In this document: in pieces, positions 8,471 to 16,479 of the stretch | Layout of the letters: each line of letters opens with the position of its first letter | How positions within the stretch are numbered: position 1 is the stretch's first letter | Assembly (NCBI GenBank): GCA_029984035.1 | Contig: JASBYJ010000001.1 | Location: 248,001-312,000, forward strand | DNA length: 64,000 nucleotides | Direction: 5' to 3' | From: Conchiformibius sp. | GTDB taxonomy: Bacteria > Pseudomonadota > Gammaproteobacteria > Burkholderiales > Neisseriaceae | Made by a program: the position numbers and the translations under genes | Notes under the pieces: generated by a model | The model's input: the letters and a program-made list of their open reading frames with translations, nothing else | What the model was told of the DNA's origin: nothing | Databases searched by the model: none

Positions 8471-9742
8471 TCACGATTCGCTTGTATTATGAGAGGCTAG
8501 GGGTACACATATCTCAGCATATACTCCGCCTTCGGGATGGTTGTGCAGACTGAGGCTGCCTCCCATTCTGGAAAAAGTGGCATGCGAGAGTAAGACGCCC
8601 ATTCCCATGCCTGCCGGTTTGCTGGAGGTTTGGGCATTCAAGCCTGCGGTGTCGAGTTGTTCGTTGCTCAGAAAACCGCTGCTGTTGCGAATACCGAGTT
8701 GCAGTTGGCTGCCTGAAATCCTTGTTTCCAACCATATCTCATGACTGCCTGCATCGGCGGCATTGTTGAGGATATTGAGAAAGGCCGGCCAAAATAACGG
8801 GTCAAGCTGTGTGTGGATATCGGGCTGAGCGGGGGTGTGTTGCTGCCAGCGGCACACGGCTTCGGGGCGTAGGTTATGCCATTGTGCGAGATGGTCTGCA
8901 AGGGTTTGGTAGAAGGATATGGTCGGGCTGCCTGAAGGCGTGGAATGGGGATGTTTGAGTTGCTTTAATGCTGTGCGGCATTGTTCCAACTGTCGGTGCA
9001 TCAGATTGATATCGTCTTGGAAGTCAGAGGGTAAATCTTGCCTGCTTTGCCAATCTTGATTGAGCAGCAATAGGCTGTTGAGAGGGGTGGATAATTTGTG
9101 TGCCAAATGGGCGGCTTCTATGCCGATGCTGAGTAGCTGTTCGTTTTGCTGTTGTCGGATATGGGCGTTGTATAGTTGCAGGTTGCTGTGGTTGAGTGCG
9201 GCAATTAAACGGGTAATGCAGGCGGTAATGAGTACGGCGGACAAAACAAATGTCAGCCACATGCCGAAAATATGGATTTGTAGTAAGTTGCTTGCAAGGC
9301 TGAGATGGATAGGAAAGGGGAGATGGTAATAAAACAGGAAAATATAAGCGGTAGCGGCGAACAGAGTTAATCCCCACGCGAATAAGGGGCGGCAAACAAG
9401 TGCGGCAATCAAAATCGGCGGCAGATAAAGCGATACTATGGGATTGGCTGCGCCGCCGCTGAAATATAGGATTTCGGTTAATACGAAAACGTCAATGCAT
9501 AGCCCGGCTTCCAATAGATGTCGGGTAGCGGGGTGTTTCAGATAAATCCAGCCCAGCAGTGAGTTACCTAAAGCAAGGGTGAGAATGGCAAGGTGCAGGG
9601 GGACGGACGGAATGGGTTGTTCGTATTGTTGGGCCCAAAGCAGCAAGCCGCTCAGCAAAATAGCAAATAAGATACGCGATACCAAGGTAAAGCGTATGGC
9701 GGCGGGATAGGCATAATGGAAAAAAGGCAGAGGGGAGGTCAT
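8471..9742 (-). CDS. RegB/PrrB-type redox-sensing histidine kinase
   Basis: 423 residues. Six or so membrane helices occupy residues 15-180. GGAANP at about 96-101 fits the GGxxNP quinone-binding motif of RegB. The H-box is LAHKLSTPLNS with the phosphorylated His about 215. A Cys in LEQCRTALK (about 255) aligns with the redox Cys that follows the H-box in RegB. The N-box (NILNNAADAG) and G-boxes (AGMGMGVLLSH) of the ATPase domain follow. By family it senses the quinone pool or oxygen and phosphorylates a RegA/PrrA regulator. No response regulator gene is adjacent, which is unusual. The divergent neighbour ccoG fits a respiratory context. Confidence 0.85.
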   Translation of the reverse strand: MTSPLPFFHYAYPAAIRFTLVSRILFAILLSGLLLWAQQYEQPIPSVPLHLAILTLALGNSLLGWIYLKHPATRHLLEAGLCIDVFVLTEILYFSGGAANPIVSLYLPPILIAALVCRPLFAWGLTLFAATAYIFLFYYHLPFPIHLSLASNLLQIHIFGMWLTFVLSAVLITACITRLIAALNHSNLQLYNAHIRQQQNEQLLSIGIEAAHLAHKLSTPLNSLLLLNQDWQSRQDLPSDFQDDINLMHRQLEQCRTALKQLKHPHSTPSGSPTISFYQTLADHLAQWHNLRPEAVCRWQQHTPAQPDIHTQLDPLFWPAFLNILNNAADAGSHEIWLETRISGSQLQLGIRNSSGFLSNEQLDTAGLNAQTSSKPAGMGMGVLLSHATFSRMGGSLSLHNHPEGGVYAEICVPLASHNTSES

Positions 9743-9843
9743 ATTTTTCAGGCAGCGTTAGTGTAAGCTGCGACAATTTGCCGCATTGCGGGCGGGATTT
9801 TTTTGGCACACAATCAATCATGTCTCCATTGTGGTTGTTTTCG

Positions 9844-9871
9844 GGCGGCGCGGATAGTATCCTGCGCCGCC
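9844..9871. repeat. GC-rich hairpin between regB-like gene and ccoG
   Basis: GGCGGCGC (9844-9851) pairs with GCGCCGCC (9864-9871), and the inner GGATA/TATCC extends the stem with a one-base bulge. It lies between the divergent promoters, followed by GTATTTTTA on the plus strand. A TATAAT at 9923-9928 is a candidate -10 box for ccoG. The role is unclear (insulator, terminator or regulator). Confidence 0.6.
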
Positions 9872-10006
9872 GTATTTTTACAGACTGATTTTTTTGTATC
9901 GGCAAAAGCCGCTGACAGGGCGTATAATTATACTGGTTTTGAGTGAAAAGGGCTGGTATGCCGTTTGGCATGCGCTGCCTGTATCGTGAACAAGGGAGCA
10001 TATCTT

Positions 10007-11467
10007 ATGTCGGAGCAACAAACTTCACAAACGCCTGATAATGCAAATAAACCGGTTGCAAAAGGACAAGTCATCGAGCTGTATAAAGGTGCGAAGCGCA
10101 TTCATCCCAAAATGGCGAAAGGGCGTTTTGCGAATCTGCGCATTGCCGCATTGCTGGCAACGCAGGCCGTGTTTTATTTGGTGCCGTGGTTGGTGTGGAA
10201 CGGCCGCCAAGCGGTTTGGTTTGATATTATCGGTCGGCACTTCTATATTTTCGGCATGGTGCTTGAACCTGCTGATTTGTTGTATTTAAGCGGATTGCTG
10301 ATGGTGTCGGCTTTCGGCCTGTTTTGGTGGACTACCGTGGCGGGGCGTTTGTGGTGCGGTTATGCTTGTCCGCAAACGGTTTATACCGAAGTCATGTTGT
10401 GGATTGACCATTTGGTTGAAGGCGACCGCAACAAGCGTATGAAATTGGATAAAGAACCGTGGAATGCCCGCAAAATCCGTATCAAAGCCGTCAAATATCT
10501 GATTATATTTGTAGTGGCTGCCTGGACGGGCATTACGTTTGCCGGTTGGTTTGTACCGATTCGCGAGTTTGTTCCTGCGATTTTTAACGGCACTGCCGGC
10601 AGCGGAGCTTTGGGTGTCGCTGCATTTTACGGCTTTATGACTTGGTTGTTCGGCCATATTATGCGTGAACAGGTATGTTTGCATATGTGTCCTTACGCAC
10701 GTTTCCAAAGCGCGATGTTCGACCACGACACCCTGATTATTTCCTACGATGCCGAACGCGGCGAGCCGCGTGGCGCACGGAAGAAAACTGCTGCCAAGGA
10801 AGACACTAATCTTGGCGATTGTGTCAATTGCACATTGTGTGTCCAAGTTTGCCCGACAGGTATCGATATCCGCAACGGTTTGCAATATGAATGTATCGGT
10901 TGCGCCGCCTGTATCGACGTGTGCGATGAGGTGATGGACAAAATGGGCTATCCGCGCGGTTTGATTCGTTACACGACAGAGGCAGTGCTGAAACACGAAT
11001 ATACCGATGCCGATATTAAAAAACGTTTGCGCCGCCCGAAAGTATTGTGGTACGGATTGGCCTTGTTGGCTGCGATTATCGGTTTAATTGTCGGTATTTC
11101 CACCCGTCAAACCATGCAGATTGACGTGGTAAAAGACCGCGGCGTGATGGTTCGCCATAATAAACAGGGTTTGTTGGAAAATACCTATAAATTCAGTTTC
11201 AGCAATGCAAGCGAACAAGAGCAACGCGTTACTGCCTCTGTGGAAGGCTTGGAGGGATTGAAACTGGCCGGCATTCCTGAAGAAGGCGTGAGCGTGCCGC
11301 CCGGTCAAATTATTACTTTGCCGGTGAAAGTGGCTACGCAGCCTGAAAATGTTGCAAAAGGCAGCCATCCGATTGTGTTCACATTCCATTACCGCAAAGC
11401 GGAAGATGCAAATGATACGGTGCATGCCCGTGAAATTCGTGAGAAATCCATATTTATCGGAGACTAA
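10007..11467 (+). CDS. ccoG: Cytochrome c oxidase accessory protein CcoG (FixG family)
   Basis: Membrane iron-sulfur protein needed for maturing the copper centre of cbb3-type cytochrome oxidase; CcoG is reported to reduce copper for delivery to the oxidase. 486 residues from the ATG at 10007, which has AAGGGAG upstream. Transmembrane helices lie near 40-60, 85-110, 160-180 and 345-365. A CGYACPQTVYTE motif (about 120) is followed by two ferredoxin-type clusters, CVNCTLCVQVCPTG (about 271) and CIGCAACIDVC (about 295). The C-terminal third is the periplasmic Ig-like domain of FixG. The next gene, fixH-like, begins 6 bp after the stop, so they form an operon. ccoNOP is not in the window. Confidence 0.95.
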   Translation: MSEQQTSQTPDNANKPVAKGQVIELYKGAKRIHPKMAKGRFANLRIAALLATQAVFYLVPWLVWNGRQAVWFDIIGRHFYIFGMVLEPADLLYLSGLLMVSAFGLFWWTTVAGRLWCGYACPQTVYTEVMLWIDHLVEGDRNKRMKLDKEPWNARKIRIKAVKYLIIFVVAAWTGITFAGWFVPIREFVPAIFNGTAGSGALGVAAFYGFMTWLFGHIMREQVCLHMCPYARFQSAMFDHDTLIISYDAERGEPRGARKKTAAKEDTNLGDCVNCTLCVQVCPTGIDIRNGLQYECIGCAACIDVCDEVMDKMGYPRGLIRYTTEAVLKHEYTDADIKKRLRRPKVLWYGLALLAAIIGLIVGISTRQTMQIDVVKDRGVMVRHNKQGLLENTYKFSFSNASEQEQRVTASVEGLEGLKLAGIPEEGVSVPPGQIITLPVKVATQPENVAKGSHPIVFTFHYRKAEDANDTVHAREIREKSIFIGD

Positions 11468-11473
11468 ACATTT

Positions 11474-12088
11474 ATGAATGAAAATCCCAATGTTTCAGGC
11501 AGCCAAGCCCCTTGGTACAAGCACCGCTGGCCTTGGTTTTTGATGGCAGGTCCCGCTATTGTCATCGTAGCTGCTTTTTACAGTTTTTATCTGGCCAACC
11601 ATCATGCGGGTGATTTGGTTACTGATGACTACTATAAAGACGGCAAACATATCAATTTGCAGCTTGAGCGTGATGTGGAAGCATTGAAACGCCATATTGC
11701 CGCACAGGTGTTTTTCAATGATGAACACAGTGCCGCCAAAGTGTTTGTCAGCGGCGAGTTTGACCGAAACGGCTCTTTAAACTTGCGTTTGATGCATCCG
11801 GCACGTCAAGATTTTGACCGTGTGATTGAACTGAAAGCGGCGCAAACGGCACAATCAGGCGATAAAAGCGAATATTCGGCTATATTTGACGCGTTGCCTC
11901 CTGCCGTGCATTGGTATGTTCGGATTGAAGATAAAGACGGGCAATGGCGTATTGAAAAAAAATGGTTGCCTAACCAAGGCGGCGTAGTCAATATGTTGCC
12001 CAAAGATAACGTATTGGTAACAGGAGCTGCAAAAGTCCAATCTCCGGAAGCCGTTCAGGCAGCCTCATCTGTTGAGGGAGCGCAATAA
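11474..12088 (+). CDS. FixH/CcoH family membrane protein
   Basis: 204 residues: one membrane helix near residues 20-42 (WPWFLMAGPAIVIVAAFYSF), then a periplasmic domain with the YYKDGKHIN motif typical of FixH. The family works with CcoG and CcoI in cbb3 oxidase assembly. It starts 6 bp after ccoG. Ala/Val-rich C-terminal tail. A 19-bp-stem terminator follows. Confidence 0.88.
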   Translation: MNENPNVSGSQAPWYKHRWPWFLMAGPAIVIVAAFYSFYLANHHAGDLVTDDYYKDGKHINLQLERDVEALKRHIAAQVFFNDEHSAAKVFVSGEFDRNGSLNLRLMHPARQDFDRVIELKAAQTAQSGDKSEYSAIFDALPPAVHWYVRIEDKDGQWRIEKKWLPNQGGVVNMLPKDNVLVTGAAKVQSPEAVQAASSVEGAQ

Positions 12089-12105
12089 GCAGGTTCGCAT
12101 ATGCT

Positions 12106-12120
12106 TTCAGGCAGCCTGAA
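12106..12120. repeat. Palindromic DUS carrying both dialects
   Basis: TTCAGGCAGCCTGAA reads AGGCAGCCTGAA on the plus strand and AGGCTGCCTGAA on the minus strand. Other complete 15-mers: 13164-13178, 18197-18211, 18226-18240, 33208-33222, 33269-33283, 35057-35071, 38282-38296, 43771-43785, 44217-44231, 47849-47863, and inside queA at 57419-57433. Role: recognition during natural transformation in Neisseriaceae. Confidence 0.9.
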
Positions 12121-12137
12121 AAACAGAGGCAACCGAT

Positions 12138-12183
12138 AAAATCATGCCGTTATTCCCTATACCGGAATAACGGCATGATTTTT
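12138..12183 (+). terminator. Strong terminator after ccoG-fixH
   Basis: Arms 12138-12156 and 12164-12182 form a 19-bp perfect stem (core TCATGCCGTTATTCC) with a 7-nt loop, ending in TTTTT. It is not built from the local DUS. The following bases to 12400 hold no gene I can support. Confidence 0.9.
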
Positions 12184-12400
12184 GTATTTTCAGGCGGATA
12201 AGTTGCCGCAGGCAGGATATTGGATATTTTCGCTTTGGACCGTAGTTTTAGCCGAGCCGGTGTCTCTCATGCCGGCCTGCTTTAATATTTTCCAAACGTG
12301 CCATTTCATCACCAATCAGGCTGTACTACCTTATGAAAACATATATCTATCTTATCCCAACCATTCCGGCAGGCATGGATTCACTTTACAACAAAGAAAT

Positions 12401-13105
12401 TTACGATTGTTGTTCTACTGTTGGCGGCACAGGTTCGGATGTCGTTCTGATGTGTGTCAGTTTTTTCGTCAGCACCGATAACACAACGCCATAGATAGGT
12501 AAAAACAATGCGGCGGATATCACTAGCTTAAACAGATAATCCACAAAGGCGATATGTACCCAATTTTCCGCCATATAACTATCGGTGCCTGCATAGAAGG
12601 CGATGCTGAAAAAGAGCAGCGTATCCATGCCGTTGCCTAAAAAAGTGGAGACGCTTGGCGCCACCCACCAAGACTTCAGACGGCGTAAACGGTCAAATAC
12701 CGAAATATCCAGCAATTGTCCGAAAACATAAGCGGCAAAACTGGCTATAACGATACGGAATACAAATAAATCGAACTGTTTGATGTGATGCCAGCTTGTC
12801 CATGCTCCGTTTTGAAACAGCATGGAAATGATGTAAGACACAATGAGTGCGGGCAGCATCACCATAAAAATGATTTTACGCGCAGGTGTTCTGCCGAATA
12901 TGCGCACGGTCAGGTCGGTAGCAAGAAAAATAAAGGGGAAGGACAATGCACCCCAAGTCGAATGGATTTCAAAACCGTTGGGTAAAGTAACGGTAAACGG
13001 AAATTGCACCAGATAATTGCTGGCGGCGATGATGGTGATATGAAACAGGGTCAGCCAGAATAATGCTTGGCGTTGTTGTGCGGGAGAAAAAGCATAGTGA
13101 GTCAT
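12401..13105 (-). CDS. Queuosine precursor transporter (YhhQ/VUT_1 family)
   Basis: 234 residues with six or more hydrophobic helices. It matches the YhhQ family (FHITIIAASNYLVQFPF near the start, then SFPFIFLATDLTVRIFG and SVSTFLGNGMDTLLFFSIAFY). YhhQ imports preQ0/preQ1, the precursors of the tRNA nucleoside queuosine. I chose the ATG at 13105 because AAGGA precedes it and because that ribosome site is part of a preQ1 riboswitch; a longer frame to 13216 runs through the riboswitch and is not credible. The riboswitch strongly supports the function. queA in this window uses the downstream product. Confidence 0.92.
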   Translation of the reverse strand: MTHYAFSPAQQRQALFWLTLFHITIIAASNYLVQFPFTVTLPNGFEIHSTWGALSFPFIFLATDLTVRIFGRTPARKIIFMVMLPALIVSYIISMLFQNGAWTSWHHIKQFDLFVFRIVIASFAAYVFGQLLDISVFDRLRRLKSWWVAPSVSTFLGNGMDTLLFFSIAFYAGTDSYMAENWVHIAFVDYLFKLVISAALFLPIYGVVLSVLTKKLTHIRTTSEPVPPTVEQQS

Positions 13106-13110
13106 GATAT

Positions 13111-13148
13111 TCCTTAGTTTTGATAACGCGGGAGGATTGCGAACCGCG
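13111..13148 (-). promoter_or_regulatory. preQ1-I riboswitch controlling the queuosine precursor transporter
   Basis: On the minus strand, P1 is CGCGG (13148-13144) with CCGCG (13131-13127). The loop TTCGCAATCCTC contains TCCT, which can pair with AGGA (13114-13111) to make the P2 pseudoknot. Between them lies the A-rich linker TTATCAAAACTA. This is the H-type pseudoknot of preQ1-I (compare GGTTC...AAAACTAAGGA in known examples). The P2 strand includes the Shine-Dalgarno AAGGA of the transporter, whose ATG is 5 nt further on, so ligand binding should block translation. Confidence 0.88.
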
Positions 13149-13300
13149 AGGGTGGATAAAAGTTTCAGGCAGCCTGAAACGGATTTTAACAGTGCCCCGG
13201 CCGAATGTTGCGTCAAAACGATACGTATCCGTCTTTTTGAACGACAGCCGGTTGAATGATATTTCGTCAGCCGGTCATTGCAGCAAACACCGGAGTAAAC

Positions 13301-13339
13301 GGCAAAGGCTGCCTGAAAAGTTTTCAGGCAGCCTTTGCC
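13301..13339 (-). terminator. trxA terminator, extended inverted DUS
   Basis: A 19-bp perfect inverted repeat, GGCAAAGGCTGCCTGAAAA and its complement, around one base. It lies directly downstream of trxA on the minus strand. Confidence 0.85.
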
Positions 13340-13348
13340 ATATCGGTT

Positions 13349-13678
13349 TTAAGCGATAGAGGCGTTAATAAAGCTTTCCAATTGCAGTTTGGCCAATGCG
13401 CCTACTTTAGTGGCGGTGTTTTGGCCGTTTTGGAAAATCATCAGCGTAGGGATGCCGCGGATGCCGAATTGTGCGGGAATGTCTTGGTTTTCATCGACAT
13501 TCATTTTGGCAATTTTGATTTTGCCTTCCATCTCTTCCGCCAATTGGTCGAGAACGGGGGCAATCATTTTGCAGGGGCCGCACCAAGGAGCCCAGAAATC
13601 GAGCAATACGGGCAATTCGGATTGCAGTACTTCGGCTTCAAAAGTGCTGTCGGTTACGTGGATAACTTTGTCGCTCAT
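13349..13678 (-). CDS. trxA: Thioredoxin
   Basis: 109 residues, the standard size of a one-domain thioredoxin, with the active site WCGPC (Cys 33 and 36) in FWAPWCGPCKMI and the cis-Pro in RGIPTLMIF. It reduces protein disulfides in the cytoplasm, using thioredoxin reductase and NADPH. No signal peptide. The start at 13678 has GAGAGG upstream. Monocistronic, with a DUS-type terminator. Confidence 0.97.
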   Translation of the reverse strand: MSDKVIHVTDSTFEAEVLQSELPVLLDFWAPWCGPCKMIAPVLDQLAEEMEGKIKIAKMNVDENQDIPAQFGIRGIPTLMIFQNGQNTATKVGALAKLQLESFINASIA

Positions 13679-13757
13679 GTTTTTTCCTCTCGTGAGTCAA
13701 TCGATGGGTGGCAAGATAAGGTTTTATACGCGAAAAATCAAGCAAAATAGTTTGCGG

Positions 13758-15587
13758 CTATTTATCCGTTTGCATGAAATCAATGCCGTATCGCCGCAGT
13801 GTTTGCAGCAATATTTTGTGTTCTTTGTTTTTATCCCACGCTTCGCGCCAGATTTTGCGCGCTTTTTCCGGTTTGCCTTCTTCCCAATATACTTCGCCGA
13901 GATGTGCGGCAATTTCCGGATCGGTATCCATGCTGTGGGCATATTCCAAATAACGCAAGGCGGCGGTATGGTTGCCTTTTTTGTAGTATGCCCAGCCTAA
14001 ACTGTCGTTTACGGCGGCATTTTCAGGCAGCTGTCTGTGGGCGTCCTGAATGAGTCTGAACGCTTCGTCCAATTGTTCGGGGCGTTGTTCCAGCAGGGTG
14101 TAGCCTAACGAATTTTGGACGATGGGATTGTCGGGCTCTGATTTTAAATAGGCGGTTAAATCGTTAATACCCTGTTCGGTTTTGTCGAGCACATCGGTAT
14201 TGATGTAGAGCATGCCGCGTTGGTATAAGGCGGCTTTTCTTAATTCCCGGTGGCGTGAATCGGATTTTTTCTGCGCCGACAGCAACAATTCGCTCAATTC
14301 GCGTTCTGCTTGTTGCGGTGCGAGATGTTGCGAAAGTGCATGCAGGTAGATTTTGTCGGCCGTGATGTGGTCAAAGAAGCGCCCGCCCGTTCCTGTGTTG
14401 CGTATTGTTTTGGCCAGTTGGTAGGCCTGCTCCCAGTTTTGGGTGTCCAGTGCTAACGAAGCACGCATAATGTCGCGGTCGAAAATGAAAGAGGGAGCTT
14501 CTACTTTGTCTGTCCATTCGGATGCTTTGGTGTAGTTTTTTTGCGAAGCAAAGTGCATGGCGGCGGTGACGGCTGCCAATGATTTTTGTTCTTGCGTGCC
14601 CGTTTGATAGGCTTTTTCCAAATAATTGGCGATGGCGGGCTGGTTTAGGTTTTGCATGGCAACGCGTGCGGCAAGCAAATAGCGTAGCGGGTCGGGGTCT
14701 TCGTTGAGCAGACGGTCGATTTTGGTTTCCGCTTCTTGGAATTTTCCCGTTTCAATCAGATGGGAAACTTCCATCTCGCGCCAGACCAATGCGGTGTTGT
14801 CGGTATCGGCTTGACGGAAAAAGGCTGTTGCGGTGTCGGGATATTTTCTAATCAGGGTTTTCAGTGCTTCTTGGGTGTGTTCGGGCGTTTGGCTTAATTG
14901 GGGGTCGAGTTTTATCAAACGGTTAAGCGCGGCTACGGCACGGCGTTCTTTGCCTTGCAATGTATTGAAAAGCGCTTCTGTGATGAGTGCTTCAGGCAGC
15001 TCGCGGTATTTTTGGGTTTCTTTAATGATGATGTCTTGATAGGGTTTCAGAGCGGAATCGGACTGGTATGCAAATTCTGTCAATATGAAAAAAATCGGAC
15101 TTCTTTGGGAGTCGTCCGCTTCTGACAAAACTTGCGGCAGCATTTCCATTGCCGTATGTTCCTTACCCGTCGCCATGTAGCGTATCCACGTGATGCGCCT
15201 TTGGGCGGGACCGGAATCGGGCTCGATTTCTATCCATTTTTGGTAAATCAAATCGGCCAAAGGATAAGCGCGTGCGCCGACAGCAAGCTCCATAGCCCGT
15301 TCCGCTACTTCGCTTCTTCGGCTTTTTTGCAAAATCGCCAGATACATCCGCAACGCTTGTGCGGAATCTCCTTTGTTGAGCGCGATTTCCGCACCCAGCA
15401 AAGTCATCAGTTCTTCCGTATGTTTGAAAACGGCTTCGCGTTTGCGCTTTTCTGCGGCCAGTTCTTCTGCGCTGTAGGTGCGTTCTCTGGAAGGTGTATA
15501 GATTTTTCCTGTTTCGGCATGCAGGCTGCCTGAAAACAGCGCGGAAAGCATTAGGGGGAGAATGAGGTATTGGGCGCGTTTTTCCAT
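13758..15587 (-). CDS. Exported tetratricopeptide-repeat protein
   Basis: 609 residues. An N-terminal signal peptide (LILPLMLSALFSGSLHA) is followed by an all-helical protein with several TPR units. The clearest are near the C-terminus (YLKSEPDNPIVQNSLGYTLL, LPENAAVNDSLGWAYYKKG, YLEYAHSMDTDPEIAAHLGE). TPR proteins of this size in Neisseriaceae are conserved but poorly characterised. The layout suggests a periplasmic or outer-membrane-associated scaffold. Its signal-peptide codons include a DUS (FSGSL). It lies between trxA and sodA on the same strand, with gaps of about 80-100 bp, so an operon is uncertain. Confidence 0.82.
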   Translation of the reverse strand: MEKRAQYLILPLMLSALFSGSLHAETGKIYTPSRERTYSAEELAAEKRKREAVFKHTEELMTLLGAEIALNKGDSAQALRMYLAILQKSRRSEVAERAMELAVGARAYPLADLIYQKWIEIEPDSGPAQRRITWIRYMATGKEHTAMEMLPQVLSEADDSQRSPIFFILTEFAYQSDSALKPYQDIIIKETQKYRELPEALITEALFNTLQGKERRAVAALNRLIKLDPQLSQTPEHTQEALKTLIRKYPDTATAFFRQADTDNTALVWREMEVSHLIETGKFQEAETKIDRLLNEDPDPLRYLLAARVAMQNLNQPAIANYLEKAYQTGTQEQKSLAAVTAAMHFASQKNYTKASEWTDKVEAPSFIFDRDIMRASLALDTQNWEQAYQLAKTIRNTGTGGRFFDHITADKIYLHALSQHLAPQQAERELSELLLSAQKKSDSRHRELRKAALYQRGMLYINTDVLDKTEQGINDLTAYLKSEPDNPIVQNSLGYTLLEQRPEQLDEAFRLIQDAHRQLPENAAVNDSLGWAYYKKGNHTAALRYLEYAHSMDTDPEIAAHLGEVYWEEGKPEKARKIWREAWDKNKEHKILLQTLRRYGIDFMQTDK

Positions 15588-15688
15588 GATGGCGGTGAAC
15601 TGTTGATACGGATTATCCGGAAGACGCCGCCATATTTTCGCGGGTATGTTGGAAAATATGGCGGCCTGTGCGTTATGCGGTAAGTCGG

Positions 15689-16309
15689 TTATGCGGCATC
15701 GAAACGGCGTTGCGCTTCATCCCAGTTGACTACATTCCAGTATTCTTTGATGTAGTCGGGACGGCGGTTTTGGAATTTCAAATAATAGGCGTGTTCCCAA
15801 ACGTCCAAGCCTATCAGTGGATAACCGCTGCAGCCTGCCACTGCTTCGCCCATCAGGGGGCTGTCTTGGTTGGCAGTGGACACGACTTTTAATTTGCCGT
15901 TTTGAACGACCAGCCACGCCCAACCCGAACCGAAGCGGGTGGCGGCGGCTTTTTCGAATTCTGCTTTAAAGGCATCTACGCTGCCGAAGTCGCGTTCGAT
16001 GGCGGCTTTCAGGCTGCCTGAAAGTTGGGTGCCTGTTTTCAGGGTTTGCCAAAACAGGGTGTGGTTGGCATGTCCGCCCGCATTGTTGCGCAGGGGTGTT
16101 TGTTTGTCGGCGGGCAATTCGGGCAAACGTGCAATCAGCTCTTCTGCGCTGAGATTTTGAAATTCCGCAGGCAGGGTTTCCAATTGCGCGTTGGCATTGT
16201 TGACGTAAGCCTGATGGTGGCGGCTGTGGTGGATTTCCATGGTTTCTTTGTCAAAATGCGGCTCGAGTGCATCGTAGGCATAGCCCAATTCGGGAAGTGT
16301 GTAAGCCAT
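15689..16309 (-). CDS. sodA: Superoxide dismutase, Mn-type
   Basis: 206 residues, nearly collinear with E. coli SodA: MAYTLPELGYAYDALEPHFD at the start, NNAGGHANHTLFW in the middle and GLDVWEHAYYLKFQNRRPDY near the end. Metal ligands are the His in EIHHSRHH, the His in HANHTLFW, and the Asp and His in DVWEHAYY. It converts superoxide to oxygen and peroxide in the cytoplasm. Mn rather than Fe preference is inferred from similarity to SodA and is not proven. With katA in the window it forms a standard peroxide/superoxide defence. Confidence 0.95.
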   Translation of the reverse strand: MAYTLPELGYAYDALEPHFDKETMEIHHSRHHQAYVNNANAQLETLPAEFQNLSAEELIARLPELPADKQTPLRNNAGGHANHTLFWQTLKTGTQLSGSLKAAIERDFGSVDAFKAEFEKAAATRFGSGWAWLVVQNGKLKVVSTANQDSPLMGEAVAGCSGYPLIGLDVWEHAYYLKFQNRRPDYIKEYWNVVNWDEAQRRFDAA

Positions 16310-16479
16310 TGTGTGCTCCTTGATGTGTAGCGGCTTGCGGCCGCGGTTTGTGAAAAAATCAATTGTGAAAAATCAATGCCGCATGATAACTGCCGTTGCC
16401 GGTTTGGGCAAGTGTACAGCGGACGGCAGGGGGTGTTTGCGTTTTCAGGTTGCCTGAAAACGGTCGGGACTGCCGGGAA

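Noticed and set aside
12182..12481. Open frames between the fixH terminator and the queuosine transporter
   Set aside because: They start inside a terminator or run antisense into the transporter; no ribosome site, no family.
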